Source: Bacteroidota bacterium (GTDB lineage Bacteria; Bacteroidota; Bacteroidia; Bacteroidales; JAADJA01). Taken from it: a DNA stretch of 64,000 nucleotides. Of the stretch, positions 53,208 to 62,951 are shown piece by piece. Position 1 is the stretch's first letter. Every line of letters begins with the position of its first letter. The notes beneath the pieces are model-generated. The model made no database searches, had not been told where the DNA came from, and saw only the letters and a program-made list of their open reading frames with translations. Both the position numbers and the translations under genes were made by a program. The DNA lies in assembly GCA_020444515.1 (NCBI GenBank), contig JAHLKX010000004.1, positions 124,001-188,000 of the forward strand, written 5' to 3'.

Positions 53208-54713
53208 ATGAATAAATTAATTCTTCATTTTTTTGCTTTGGTTTTTATGAGTTCTTGCACATTTCAAAACAAGGAACGAAGCATGCAAGGCAATAAGGGA
53301 GATTGCATTGGCAGAGAAAAATCACTTGAAAGAAAAACTCAACTAGAGGAAGGAATTCGTGAGCAAGTGAAGTTTTTGGGAGAGTCGGAAGCGTTAAGCT
53401 CCATTACAAATAAAATGTCAGAATATCATATCCCTTCCTTATCTCTTGCAGTAATAAATCAAGGTAAAATTGAGTGGGCAGACATTTATCGAAATGTGAA
53501 TTTCCCTGAAGCACAGCACCTGAACTGTTCCAGTATTTTCCAGGCAGCATCCTTGTCAAAACCAGTGACCTTTCTTGGGGCATTGCGTATGCATGCTGCC
53601 GGTAAAATCGACCTGGATAAAAATATCCAGGAATACCTGGGGGATTATGTATTACCCAGGGGCAAACAAACGGCTGAAAATCCGGTTACGTTCCGTAATA
53701 TCTTTTCCCATACATCTGGGATCACGCCCGGTGGATATCAGGGATACGCCAGAAATCTCCCAATGCCCTCTGATCTGGATATTTTAATGGGCAGTGCCGG
53801 GGTCAATTCCCCGGCTGTTGAAGTTTTAGAACCGCCCAATGAAACACTGGCCTATTCCGGTGGAGGCTACACATTGGCTGAACTGGCTCTTGAAGACATA
53901 TTCAATGATGATTTCCCGAACATCATGCAAAAATGGATTCTTGAACCTGCCGGAATGAATCACTCCGAGTTCACACAACCATTGCCCGTTGCGGATTCTA
54001 TGTTGGCAGCCAAAGGTCACACGCAATCAGGAGCGGTCGTAGAAGGTGGCTGGAGGAACTATCCGGAGCAAGCGGCGGCAGGACTTTGGAGCAATGCTGT
54101 TGATCTGGCTAAGTTTTTAATTGAAATTTATAAGGCGTATCACGGCGATAGCTCGATATTTTCAAAGTCTGATATTAAATCGATAATAAGAGATGAAAGA
54201 GATGGAAGTGTTTATGGATTCCTATTGGACCGGTCCGGTGATGATATTTCAATCACGCACTATGGAGGCAATGCCGGATACCGCACGGGTATGACCATAA
54301 GCCTTAAGAGCGGAAACGGATTGGTCTATTTGATCAATTCAGATAATGGGGAGGCCCTGGGGAATGAATTGCTATTGTCAGCCTCACAGGTATATAACTG
54401 GCATCATTTTAAGCAAGCGAATGTTCAGCGGAAACAAGTAGCGCCTGAAGTTTTAAAGGAGCTACCAGGTAAATACAAGTGGAACAATCAAATAGATCTT
54501 TCAATCACATTTGATGAAAGCAAAAATCAAGTTTCACTCTATTTCCCGAATGGAGACGAATATAAGCTTGTGCCTGTTACTGGGGAAGAACTTGATTTCA
54601 TCCACCCAAATACCGGTGTCAAAGTTTCATTTTTAAAGAAGGATGACTTTAGGTCTTTCACCCTCTATGGTCAAACCGCTGTTAAGTTGAACACAGATGT
54701 TAACATGCGGTAG
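53208..54713 (+). CDS. Beta-lactamase/serine-hydrolase family lipoprotein
   Basis: A 501-residue protein with a lipoprotein signal (FMSSCTF). The penicillin-binding-like domain has SxxK in AASLSKPVTFLG, a YSG motif in LAYSGGGYTLAEL in place of YxN, and HYGGNAGYRTG in place of KTG. This is typical of class C-like esterases and D-aminopeptidases. The C-terminal 90 residues form a small beta domain (LPGKYKWNNQID). It starts after the attC8 core and could be the cargo of a ninth cassette whose end site has decayed. Confidence 0.88.
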   Translation: MNKLILHFFALVFMSSCTFQNKERSMQGNKGDCIGREKSLERKTQLEEGIREQVKFLGESEALSSITNKMSEYHIPSLSLAVINQGKIEWADIYRNVNFPEAQHLNCSSIFQAASLSKPVTFLGALRMHAAGKIDLDKNIQEYLGDYVLPRGKQTAENPVTFRNIFSHTSGITPGGYQGYARNLPMPSDLDILMGSAGVNSPAVEVLEPPNETLAYSGGGYTLAELALEDIFNDDFPNIMQKWILEPAGMNHSEFTQPLPVADSMLAAKGHTQSGAVVEGGWRNYPEQAAAGLWSNAVDLAKFLIEIYKAYHGDSSIFSKSDIKSIIRDERDGSVYGFLLDRSGDDISITHYGGNAGYRTGMTISLKSGNGLVYLINSDNGEALGNELLLSASQVYNWHHFKQANVQRKQVAPEVLKELPGKYKWNNQIDLSITFDESKNQVSLYFPNGDEYKLVPVTGEELDFIHPNTGVKVSFLKKDDFRSFTLYGQTAVKLNTDVNMR

Positions 54714-55091
54714 AAAACATTGCTCAGAACCTGCTAAATCAGGCTGCAGGCTGGCAGGTTTGAACAACATAACACCTGCCCTATTGGACGGGCAGGAATA
54801 ATAAACAGCTAAGCGGCTGGATACTCAAACACATTTAAATATGCAACGATTTTTTCTGCAACCCTTTGCAAGCAAGGCTTAAATACCGAATTATACATAA
54901 ACAATGTGAATGAAATTTGAAAAAACAGGTCGAAAGTATCGTATCATTGGTTGAGAGTTGGTACAGGAATAAATCAGTTTTTACCTGGCCACTAAAACTT
55001 TCAGTGCAGACAGAGAAACCATTGTACATTATACACATTTGCAAATGTCAAACATCTCATTTACACATCTGATACTAAAAATAACAAAAGT
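54714..55091. other. Intergenic stretch with one hairpin
   Basis: Near 54733-54797 short GC-rich palindromes occur (CCTGCCCTATTGGACGGGCAGG). The rest is AT-rich and shows no gene. I searched for an attC opening (GATGCCAAC expected) and closing core and found none. Confidence 0.5.
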
Positions 55092-55994
55092 ATGATCCCG
55101 AGCTTCAAATCAAGGGTATTTTTCCGGATATTAAAAGTGCTCAACTTCAAGAAAAGGATTGAAAAAAGAGTACTCAGAAAAATGAAGACGTCTAAAAACG
55201 AATTTCTTCGAAGGAGGATAAAGCGATCGTATCTGGTCAATCTTCAAACATTTCAAGGCAAGGGTATCGCAACATTAGAAAGCAAAAAAAATGTAACAGA
55301 TAACCATATCATATTCTTTCATGGGGGAGCTTATATTTTTAAAACCACATATGGTCACTGGAGGCTATCCGAAAACATAATTAAGAGGAGCTTCTGCAGG
55401 ATGACACACATCGATTATCCGTTGGCTCCCGTACATCATTACAAGGAAACATTCAGTATGGTAAGCGGTGCATACGAATTGCTGATCAAGCAATATCCTG
55501 CAGACAATTTTATATTCATGGGCGATTCGGCAGGTGGAGGACTGGCACTCGCTTTTGCTCAAAAACTGATAAAAGAAAAACATAAAAAGCTTCCTGCAAG
55601 GATTGTTTTGTTATCTCCATGGTTAGATTTAACCATGTCTAATCCAGCTATTAAAAAACTGGAAAAATCAGATCATATCCTGACGATAAAAATGCTGAAG
55701 TATGCAGGGTTGAAATATTCAGATGGTGACAAGCAGGATCAATATTTATTATCTCCCATTAATGGAGAATTTGCAAAATTACCTGAAACCATAGTTTTCT
55801 ATGGAACAGAAGAACTGTTCTATGCTGATTGCTTAAGATTGAAACCCTTGACAGATGCCAACAGGCAAAAATTTATTTTCAGGGAATACCAGAAAATGCA
55901 ACACGACTGGGCTATTTTTCCAATACCTGAAAGCAATGAGGTTGTAGATGAAATTTGTGATTTCATTGATGGTGATACGGGAAATTTCAATTAA
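55092..55994 (+). CDS. Alpha/beta hydrolase, hormone-sensitive-lipase type
   Basis: A 300-residue esterase-like enzyme. It has the HGGA oxyanion motif in IFFHGGAYIFKTTYG, DYPLAP, the nucleophile in FMGDSAGGGLALAFAQ, the acid in FYGTEELFYADC and the His in KMQHDWAIFP. There is no signal peptide; the N-terminus is basic. It is probably a cytoplasmic carboxylesterase. The gene is alone between AT-rich intergenic stretches. Confidence 0.92.
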   Translation: MIPSFKSRVFFRILKVLNFKKRIEKRVLRKMKTSKNEFLRRRIKRSYLVNLQTFQGKGIATLESKKNVTDNHIIFFHGGAYIFKTTYGHWRLSENIIKRSFCRMTHIDYPLAPVHHYKETFSMVSGAYELLIKQYPADNFIFMGDSAGGGLALAFAQKLIKEKHKKLPARIVLLSPWLDLTMSNPAIKKLEKSDHILTIKMLKYAGLKYSDGDKQDQYLLSPINGEFAKLPETIVFYGTEELFYADCLRLKPLTDANRQKFIFREYQKMQHDWAIFPIPESNEVVDEICDFIDGDTGNFN

Positions 55995-56142
55995 ATTAAA
56001 TACCATTGCTTTAGACATAGAAAAATAGTCAATATCAAATCAAGTTAGAGTTTTCAGACATGGGTTTTGTAATTTTTAGTAGTTTTAAACATTTTAGAAA
56101 TCATTGAATAACATTTCCTTTTTTGTATAAAATTTTACTTTT

Positions 56143-57051
56143 ATGAAGACATTGCATACCCTGTTCCTGTCATTGCTGATTGGTTCTGCCATGGCGCAGA
56201 CACAAATCCCTGAGGGTGGATTTGACAACTGGACACCCAATTCAACCAACATATATTACGAACCTGCAGGAGACTGGTGGACCACACTAAATTCACTGGC
56301 ATTACTAGGGGCACCGGTAACCGTTTACCAAACTACCGATGCGCATTCAGGAGAATTTGCCGCAAAGCTGGAAACGGTGCTTTGGGGCGATTTTCTTATT
56401 TCAGGTCTATTGGCATCGGGCAATTTTATAATGACCGAACCTTATATTGAAAATGGCAGACCATTTACCGAAAGTCCTTCTAAGTTTAAAGGTTGGTACA
56501 AATATTCACCCGTTAACGGCGATTCGGCAGGTGTAGGGGCCCTGCTTACCAGATATAATACAAACACTGGCCAAAAGGATACTGTGGCTACAGCAGTCAG
56601 AGCCATTACAAACAGCGCTGAAACATACACTCAGTTTGAAATTGATTTTAATTACATCATTCCCGGAATAAATCCGGATACCATCATCATCGTGTTCACA
56701 TCTAGTGGCGATGGTGGAAATTTCCTAGGAGAAGTTGGCAGTACATTAATAATTGATGAAATTTCATTGGAATATCCCTCAGGCATAATGGAAAGCCTAT
56801 CACAGGAGTTTACCATTAGTGCATTTCCTTCACCAGCTACTGATCTTGTCTCATTTGAGTTTAACACGAAACATCCGAAGAAACTAATGTGTAATGTTTA
56901 TGCCATCGACGGGCGCTTCATGCAATCGTTTTCTCCTTCAGAGAAAAAACATCAGCTTGATGTTTCCACCTGGCAACAAGGTAAGTATATTTTACAGGCT
57001 TATATTGATAACAGCCTTGTTTCATCGGCTAAATTTGTTGTGGTTCATTGA
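56143..57051 (+). CDS. Secreted PCMD/carbohydrate-binding-like protein with T9SS signal
   Basis: A 302-residue protein with a signal peptide (MKTLHTLFLSLLIGSAMAQ). The domain IPEGGFDNWTPNSTNIYYEP, WGDFLISGLLASGN, FKGWYKYSPVNGDSAGVGAL and STLIIDEISLEY resembles the putative carbohydrate metabolism (PCMD) beta-sandwich. The last 80 residues have ISAFPSPATDLVSFEFN and GKYILQAYIDNSLVSSAKFVV, a T9SS sorting signal. The next gene's TTG start overlaps its stop. Confidence 0.85.
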   Translation: MKTLHTLFLSLLIGSAMAQTQIPEGGFDNWTPNSTNIYYEPAGDWWTTLNSLALLGAPVTVYQTTDAHSGEFAAKLETVLWGDFLISGLLASGNFIMTEPYIENGRPFTESPSKFKGWYKYSPVNGDSAGVGALLTRYNTNTGQKDTVATAVRAITNSAETYTQFEIDFNYIIPGINPDTIIIVFTSSGDGGNFLGEVGSTLIIDEISLEYPSGIMESLSQEFTISAFPSPATDLVSFEFNTKHPKKLMCNVYAIDGRFMQSFSPSEKKHQLDVSTWQQGKYILQAYIDNSLVSSAKFVVVH

Positions 57052-57773
57052 AAAAACATTTGGCACTATTTATTATTGTTTTCCTTTTGAATCTGGAAAA
57101 TGGTTTTGCTCAAGAGATCGATATTGGGGTTGGCATAAACTATGGTGGTCCAATACCTGTGGAGGTTGTTGATAGCACTTCAGGCAAACCATTGATGGGA
57201 ACAACCGTTGGTTTGTCCTTATCACTCCCGATAAACGAATCTTTTTCGTTTATACCCGGCATATATTATTCATTTCGTGGTCTGGATTACAGCCAGAGTT
57301 TTACCCGTGACACATTGTATACAGTCGAAATCAATGGGACAAGCGGACAGGTCCCTTCGTTTTACACCGCTTATGTTAACGGTAAAATGCGTTTGCATTA
57401 TATTGACATTCCGCTTTTGATAGGATATCGCATCTGGAAATTTCAAATTATGCTAGGCCCTTATTTTTCGATTTTATTGGCAGGTAGGGACGCTGGAAAT
57501 GTGCGCGTTGTGATAGGGGCAGGAGGATTTTTCGAAGATTATAATGAGGACTTTAACAACTATCCAGCATTGCGAAGCATGGAACACGGTTTTATGTTAG
57601 GATCAAAGGTCCCCATTTATAAAAATCTAGGTCTTGAAATGAAGGTCTCCCGAAGTTTTTTTACGCTATATAATCTGAACAAACTACAAGATAATGGACA
57701 GGGAATCGTCAAAATGTACAATACTTACATGCAATTGGGATTGTTTTATAAAATAAGACAGAATCAAAAATAG
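57048..57773 (+). CDS. Outer-membrane beta-barrel protein
   Basis: A 241-residue protein with a signal peptide (LALFIIVFLLNLENGFAQ), then amphipathic strands (FSFIPGIYYSFRGLDYSQS, LHYIDIPLLIGYRIWKFQI, MLGPYFSILL), the PorT/OmpA-like outer-membrane barrel of Bacteroidota. The only suitable start is the TTG at 57048 overlapping the TGA of the previous gene, which implies translational coupling and a joint role of secreted protein and barrel. Confidence 0.85.
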   Translation: MKKHLALFIIVFLLNLENGFAQEIDIGVGINYGGPIPVEVVDSTSGKPLMGTTVGLSLSLPINESFSFIPGIYYSFRGLDYSQSFTRDTLYTVEINGTSGQVPSFYTAYVNGKMRLHYIDIPLLIGYRIWKFQIMLGPYFSILLAGRDAGNVRVVIGAGGFFEDYNEDFNNYPALRSMEHGFMLGSKVPIYKNLGLEMKVSRSFFTLYNLNKLQDNGQGIVKMYNTYMQLGLFYKIRQNQK

Positions 57774-57930
57774 GCTGTTATGATCAAAATGTTATACAGG
57801 GAATGATTATTAACATCGGTCGACTTATTATTTTCAAGTCAGGGAAAAATTTAAATAAAAAATATTTGAAATTTTGAACGATACCATTATATCATGAGCT
57901 GCATGCTAAATTTAATTTTAACTTTTGTAA

Positions 57931-58404
57931 ATGGAAATAGAACAGGCAATTGATAACAAACCAGCTAACGAATACAGACTTACGTTAGAAATTGTTAAGG
58001 AATTATGGACAAAAACATATAATACCGATGGAAAACCTGATTGGTCACATATCCTGCCCTATTACGATGATGAGATTCATTTTCGGGATACCATTCAGGA
58101 AATAAACGGTATGACAGAATTTAAGGCTATGACAGAGCGCTTAACCAAACGTTCAAAAGACCTTAAGATGAAGCTTGTCAGAGCAATTCAGCAGGATGAA
58201 GATATATTTATTGAATGGGAAATGACCATTAGTTATAAGAAATATCCAAGTTCAATAATGTATGGAACCAGCCGACTAACCATAAACGATGAAGGGAAAA
58301 TCATTGAGCAAAGGGATTACTACGATTTGTGGGGCGACATCTTTGATAATATCCCCAGATTTGGTAAAGCCTATAGAAAGTTTATGAAACGAAAATTTGG
58401 TTGA
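57931..58404 (+). CDS. NTF2-like (SnoaL) family protein
   Basis: A 157-residue protein of the NTF2 fold: WTKTYNTDGKPDWSHILPYYDDEIHFRDTI, FIEWEMTISYKKYPSS, GTSRLTINDEGKIIEQRDYYDLW. Such proteins act as small isomerases or hydratases or bind lipidic ligands. It is the first gene of a three-gene operon; its stop lies just before or within the start of the SDR gene. Confidence 0.85.
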   Translation: MEIEQAIDNKPANEYRLTLEIVKELWTKTYNTDGKPDWSHILPYYDDEIHFRDTIQEINGMTEFKAMTERLTKRSKDLKMKLVRAIQQDEDIFIEWEMTISYKKYPSSIMYGTSRLTINDEGKIIEQRDYYDLWGDIFDNIPRFGKAYRKFMKRKFG

Positions 58405-58409
58405 GAGAA

Positions 58410-59369
58410 ATGGGACAAAATGGAATAAAATTTTGGAAATATTTTAAAGAATATCAATGGTCCAATGTGTATGCGATGATTAAAAACAACCGCAAACACC
58501 CCAAGATATGCGATTCTGACTTTAACGATAAGCTGGTTGTCATCACGGGTGCGACTTCAGGTATTGGTTATTTTGTTGCAAAAAAATATGCCTCAAAAGG
58601 TGCACAACTGATTTGTATCAATCGAAATAAAGATAAATCTGAAGCATTGAAGCGTGAAATAGAAAATGAGTATAAGATTACATGTGACTATTTTTTAGCT
58701 GATTTAAGTATCATAAGTGACACACATGAAGTTGCGGAAAAACTATTGAAGATTAATAAACCCATTGACGTGTTCATACACAATGCAGGTGTTTACCTTA
58801 CCAAACGCGAATTAACTTCAGATGGGATTGAGAAAGTTTTTATGGTTCAATATTTATCGTCGTTCATAATTAACTTTAAGCTAAGAGATAAACTAAAATC
58901 CCAGGAAAAATCCAGAATTATTCTCGTTAATTCTGAAGGACATCGTTTTGCGGCATGGGGATTGAGATTGGACGATTTGGATTGGTCAAAAAGACGATAT
59001 GCTGGACTGAAAAGTTATGGTTCAGCGAAGCTGTCACAACTATTATCCATGCTGATTTTTGCTGATTTTTTCAAGGGTTCGGGTGTTACCATAAATGCAA
59101 TGCACCCCGGTGCCGTTAAAACAGAAACCGGGCAGGAAAATGGTCGTATTTATAAATGGTATAAGAAAAATATCCTGGATAAAACATTAAAGCCGGCTTC
59201 CATCTCTGCTGAAGCTATTTATTACCTTGGCGTTTCAAAAGAGGTCGAAAACATCAGCGGAAAATTTTTCAATCTTACAACCCTTGAAGAACCCGCACCT
59301 CCAGCATTGGATATGGATACAGCAAAGCGTTTATGGGAACTTAGCATAACCATGGGTAAATTGAAATAA
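58410..59369 (+). CDS. SDR, retinol-dehydrogenase-like
   Basis: A 319-residue SDR starting MGQNGIKFWKYFKEYQW; a TTG at 58401 overlapping the previous stop is an alternative. Motifs: VVITGATSGIGYFVAKKYASKG, FIHNAGVYLTK, LVNSEGHRFAAWG (Ser region), YGSAKLSQLLSM (Tyr/Lys) and HPGAVKTE. It acts on a lipophilic alcohol or ketone by family analogy. It is followed after 1 base by the CrtI-like gene, so the two enzymes probably share a pathway. Confidence 0.9.
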   Translation: MGQNGIKFWKYFKEYQWSNVYAMIKNNRKHPKICDSDFNDKLVVITGATSGIGYFVAKKYASKGAQLICINRNKDKSEALKREIENEYKITCDYFLADLSIISDTHEVAEKLLKINKPIDVFIHNAGVYLTKRELTSDGIEKVFMVQYLSSFIINFKLRDKLKSQEKSRIILVNSEGHRFAAWGLRLDDLDWSKRRYAGLKSYGSAKLSQLLSMLIFADFFKGSGVTINAMHPGAVKTETGQENGRIYKWYKKNILDKTLKPASISAEAIYYLGVSKEVENISGKFFNLTTLEEPAPPALDMDTAKRLWELSITMGKLK

Positions 59370-59370
59370 T

Positions 59371-60975
59371 ATGGGAACAGTAAAATACGATACAATAATC
59401 GTTGGTGGGGGAATTGCAGGACTTACGTCAGCAGTATATCTTGCACGTGCCGGACAAAAGATTTTGCTTATTGAAAAAAATAAAGAGTTCGGGGGTCTTG
59501 TTAACACATTTAAACGCGATGGTTTTCATTTTGAAGCCGGCGTTAGGGCTTTGGAAAGTGCAGGAATTATCTTACCGATGCTTGAAGATTTGGGTATTGA
59601 GCTTGATATCGTTCGAAGTAAAGTTTCTGTAGGTATTGAAAATGAGATTTTAAGTATTGAAGATATTAATAGTATTTCAGAATACAGGAACCTTTTGCTA
59701 AGGCTTTATCCTGAGAGTGAAGAGGAAATTAATAATTTTATTAAAACTATGCGAAAAATAATGAAACATTTGGATGTTTTATATGGCATAGAAAACCCTG
59801 TATTTAAAGACTTAAAAAAAGATAAAGGCTATATTTTTAAAAAATTATTACCATGGCTTCCTAAGTTTATTTTTACTGTTGGCAAAATTAACCGCCTAAA
59901 TATGCCCATTGAAGACTATTTAGAAAAAATTATTAAAAATCCATCGCTAAGAGACATTATTTCGCAGCACTTTTTTAAAGGCACACCTACTTTTTTTGCT
60001 TTAAGCTATTTTTCATTGTACCTCGATTATTTCTATCCTGTTGGCGGAGTTGGAAAGCTCGCAGAAGTAATAAGAGATAAAATCCTGGAGTTCAATGGGG
60101 AGCTAAAATCAAGTACAACGATAAAGGAGATTTATGCACAAAATCAATATATTGTTGACGATAAAAATATTAAATATCAATACGACAATCTCATTTGGGC
60201 AGCAGATCTTAAAACATTTTACAATATTTTGCATACTGAAGACCTTGCAGAAAAAATAAAGTCTGAGTTTGAACGTACCAGGGTAAAAATGTTGGAAAGC
60301 TATGGGGGTGAATCTGTTTTTACGCTTTATTTAGAAGTTGGCCAACCGCTTGAATATTTTAAGAACATTGCACATGGTCATTTCTTCTACACTCCTTCAA
60401 AAATTGGACTTGGTAAAATCCACAGAAGTGAATTAAGTGCCATGCTCAAAAATTGGAAGAACACAGATAAAACAGATGTATTCAATTGGCTTGATCGTTT
60501 TTTAAAACTCAATACCTATGAAATTTCAATTCCTGGATTAAAAGATCCGGATTTGGTTCCTGAAAACAAAACAGGTGTAATAGTCAGTTTTCTGGCCGAC
60601 TATGCATTGTTTGAAAACATTCTGGAAGATGGCTGGTACGATGAGTTTATAAAGAAAATTGAAACTACCATTATCAATATTCTTTCCAACTCTGCATACC
60701 CTGAAATAAAAGATAAAATCCTGAACCGGTTTTCTTTTACACCCATAAGCATAAAGAATAGGACAGGCAGTTCTGAAGGGGCCATTGTGGGTTGGACTTT
60801 TGAAAAGCCTGTACCGGTATTAAACAAAATTCAAAAGGCGGATAAGGCTATATTGACACCCATACCCACCATTTTTCAGGCCGGACAGTGGGCTTACAGT
60901 CCTGCAGGTGTGCCTATGTCAATACTTACAGGCAAATTAGCCGCTGACAGGATTTGTAAATTAAAGCGATCCTAA
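59371..60975 (+). CDS. FAD-dependent oxidoreductase, CrtI/CrtISO/RetSat-like
   Basis: A 534-residue flavoprotein. The dinucleotide motif is IIVGGGIAGLTSAVYLARAGQ, followed by FGGLVNTFKRDGFHFEAGVR. The C-terminal FAD motif has IFQAGQWAYSPAGVPMSILTGKLAADRI. This is the phytoene desaturase/carotenoid isomerase/retinol saturase family. No phytoene synthase is nearby, so carotenoid synthesis as such is not shown. Paired with the retinol-dehydrogenase-like SDR it suggests saturation or isomerisation of an isoprenoid-like lipid. Confidence 0.88.
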   Translation: MGTVKYDTIIVGGGIAGLTSAVYLARAGQKILLIEKNKEFGGLVNTFKRDGFHFEAGVRALESAGIILPMLEDLGIELDIVRSKVSVGIENEILSIEDINSISEYRNLLLRLYPESEEEINNFIKTMRKIMKHLDVLYGIENPVFKDLKKDKGYIFKKLLPWLPKFIFTVGKINRLNMPIEDYLEKIIKNPSLRDIISQHFFKGTPTFFALSYFSLYLDYFYPVGGVGKLAEVIRDKILEFNGELKSSTTIKEIYAQNQYIVDDKNIKYQYDNLIWAADLKTFYNILHTEDLAEKIKSEFERTRVKMLESYGGESVFTLYLEVGQPLEYFKNIAHGHFFYTPSKIGLGKIHRSELSAMLKNWKNTDKTDVFNWLDRFLKLNTYEISIPGLKDPDLVPENKTGVIVSFLADYALFENILEDGWYDEFIKKIETTIINILSNSAYPEIKDKILNRFSFTPISIKNRTGSSEGAIVGWTFEKPVPVLNKIQKADKAILTPIPTIFQAGQWAYSPAGVPMSILTGKLAADRICKLKRS

Positions 60976-61359
60976 TTCCTTTTTTTGATCGGCCCACGCA
61001 TCCCAGCCTCGGTATAGTCTCTGACTGAGCTAAATGAGGGGTTCCCGGGAATTATCCACCAAAGCTTTTCTGACCGATTCGATACAGGTTCATTTATATC
61101 AGTGAGACTATGATTTTGTTTACAAAATCATTTAGCCGAACTGATCCCGAGCGCAAGCCGAGGGATCACAAGAGTATTACTCCCCGCTTCTTGAGGCGAT
61201 TATAAAAACATTTTACCATTGATACCCCGCTGCGCTGCGGCGGGGTAGTTCATTCACCATCCGGAATTCCTGCGATTTTCATTTCACAGCCAGTGTCGGG
61301 AAAGCTTACAAATTGACCATTTTAGTGATAGAGCTTCTCAAATAAATAAGTTCTGACTT
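60976..61359. other. Intergenic stretch with palindromes
   Basis: Contains TACCCCGCTGCGCTGCGGCG, then GGGTA (61221-61245), a GC-rich hairpin, and CCCGAGCGCAAGCCGAGGG near 61147. It resembles other intergenic repeats of the window. Nothing protein-like is present. Confidence 0.5.
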
Positions 61360-62508
61360 TTAACTTTTAATAAAATCGTGTGGATAATTTGACATACGAT
61401 TCTGAAAAGTTAAAACAGACTCTTTTTTAATCACACCATCATGGATATTAATAGCCTTTTGAATTGTAGGATTTTTCATCCAACCTTCATGACCTTCTAA
61501 AATTGTTGGTAAATAAACAATTAGTGCAGCAGATATCGACCTTGAAGCACTTTCCCAAAGATAACTTGGCGTATGATCAACTGCATAATAGTCGATGTTC
61601 TCAATACTCAGCATTGGATTCTTAAAGGTTGTAGGTTTAGCAAAATAGAATCCCATCCCTTCGTCGCAACTAACATCAATGATTAAACTTCCTGATTTTA
61701 AAGTACCTTTTTCATCTTCTGTAACAAAATTGACAGGATTGTCTGTATCCTGATAGGTCCCATTGATAATAATTTCAGATTCACTAATTAAATTGGATAA
61801 AGGTCGAACTGTGCCATCATGCTCTATGGTTACCATTCTGGCTTCGCCATTATTACCTTCACGAATGCGAACATAATGAACATCTAAAATCTCTTCGCGA
61901 ACTTCATGATCAGGTCTTTGAATACAAATTGTAATATCTCTGAAACCATGAGATTTAAGTGCATAAATAGCTCCCCGACTAACTGCTCCGAAACTAAAAA
62001 TAATGACTTTACGCTGGTTACCATAATGACCGTCAATACCTCTCAATTGTAATGCGTGAATTACTGCGCAATAGCCTGCCATTTCATTATTCTTATAAAA
62101 TGTATGTCGACCAATTTGACCACTTGGAGACCAAACAAACATATCCTCAAAAGCAATTAGTGTTAATTTTCGATCTATTGCAGTTTGTGTAATATCCCCC
62201 TGCTGTGCGCAATGCGGATAACCCCAAATGAATCCTCCTTCACGTATTTCTTGTAAATCAGCTAATACGGGTTTCGCAATGATAACTGAACCCAATTCAG
62301 CCAATAATTCATGACGAGTAGCAACTCCTCCAGTTTGAGAAACAAAAAAATCATCATCTAAACCAAAAGGTGCACCATATCCCTTTTCAAAAATTAATTG
62401 TTTCCTGATATCACCTGATAAACGTGATAGGTGATCCGGATGAATTGGCACACGTTTTTCATCCTCTTTTCTTGAAGTTCCGATAACTCCTATGATTCGT
62501 TTTTTCAT
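61360..62508 (-). CDS. Alanine dehydrogenase/PNT superfamily enzyme (N5-carboxyethyl-ornithine synthase-like)
   Basis: A 382-residue protein. The N-terminal AlaDH/PNT domain reads IGVIGTSRKEDEKRVPIHPDHL and IFEKGYGAPFGLDDD. The Rossmann part has VIIFSFGAVSRGAIYALKSHG. VDHTPSYLWESASRSIS is typical of the opine-type branch. Candidates are an opine synthase such as CEO synthase or a lysine/saccharopine-type dehydrogenase. It is clearly not a transhydrogenase, since no membrane domain follows. It is monocistronic with no visible promoter match. Confidence 0.8.
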   Translation of the reverse strand: MKKRIIGVIGTSRKEDEKRVPIHPDHLSRLSGDIRKQLIFEKGYGAPFGLDDDFFVSQTGGVATRHELLAELGSVIIAKPVLADLQEIREGGFIWGYPHCAQQGDITQTAIDRKLTLIAFEDMFVWSPSGQIGRHTFYKNNEMAGYCAVIHALQLRGIDGHYGNQRKVIIFSFGAVSRGAIYALKSHGFRDITICIQRPDHEVREEILDVHYVRIREGNNGEARMVTIEHDGTVRPLSNLISESEIIINGTYQDTDNPVNFVTEDEKGTLKSGSLIIDVSCDEGMGFYFAKPTTFKNPMLSIENIDYYAVDHTPSYLWESASRSISAALIVYLPTILEGHEGWMKNPTIQKAINIHDGVIKKESVLTFQNRMSNYPHDFIKS

Positions 62509-62951
62509 GAGTTCTCTTTCTTAATTTTGTTTAAAACAAATTAATGTCGGTCCGACTTTCCGTAATTCAATGAGAAATCAATTGCTGGAGTGAGGGATTA
62601 TATTATTGAAACAGCAAAAGGGAGTAATGACTGATTGAAATCAAAAATGGCATAAACCTGCTACAAAGATATGCTATTCTTCTGAGAGATACCTGAATTA
62701 TATTGATAATAAACTAATTAACAAAAAAATCAGCCTTTAAAAACGGATCATAAAGCATACGGGTTTTTGTGATTTTTTGACAGATTTTGTTATCTTTAGG
62801 TTTTAGCGAGAGACAAGTGAATGCAGCAAAACACCTTACAATTTCATACCCGGAGACTGTTGCGGTCATCAAAACATGAAATTGTAAACATGCATGCTGG
62901 CAGGCAGGAGCATCATGCAACACATATTGGCAAAGCAATAAAAAATTCTTT
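62509..62951. other. Intergenic stretch with a 12-bp inverted repeat
   Basis: TTTG (62766-62769) and TATCTTTA (62791-62798), 21 bases apart, could be a promoter. After it, TTACAATTTCAT (62836-62847) and ATGAAATTGTAA (62876-62887) form a perfect inverted repeat with a 28-base loop in the presumed leader of the next gene. No gene is seen. Confidence 0.55.

Noticed and set aside
54835..55044. A 69-codon minus-strand frame
   Set aside because: Cysteine-rich translation of AT-rich intergenic DNA with no signal, domain or promoter.
54714..55091. A ninth attC site after the beta-lactamase-family gene
   Set aside because: I looked for GATGCCAAC (the complement of the cassette start) and for paired arms closed by GTT, and found neither; the GC-rich hairpins there are of the intergenic repeat type.
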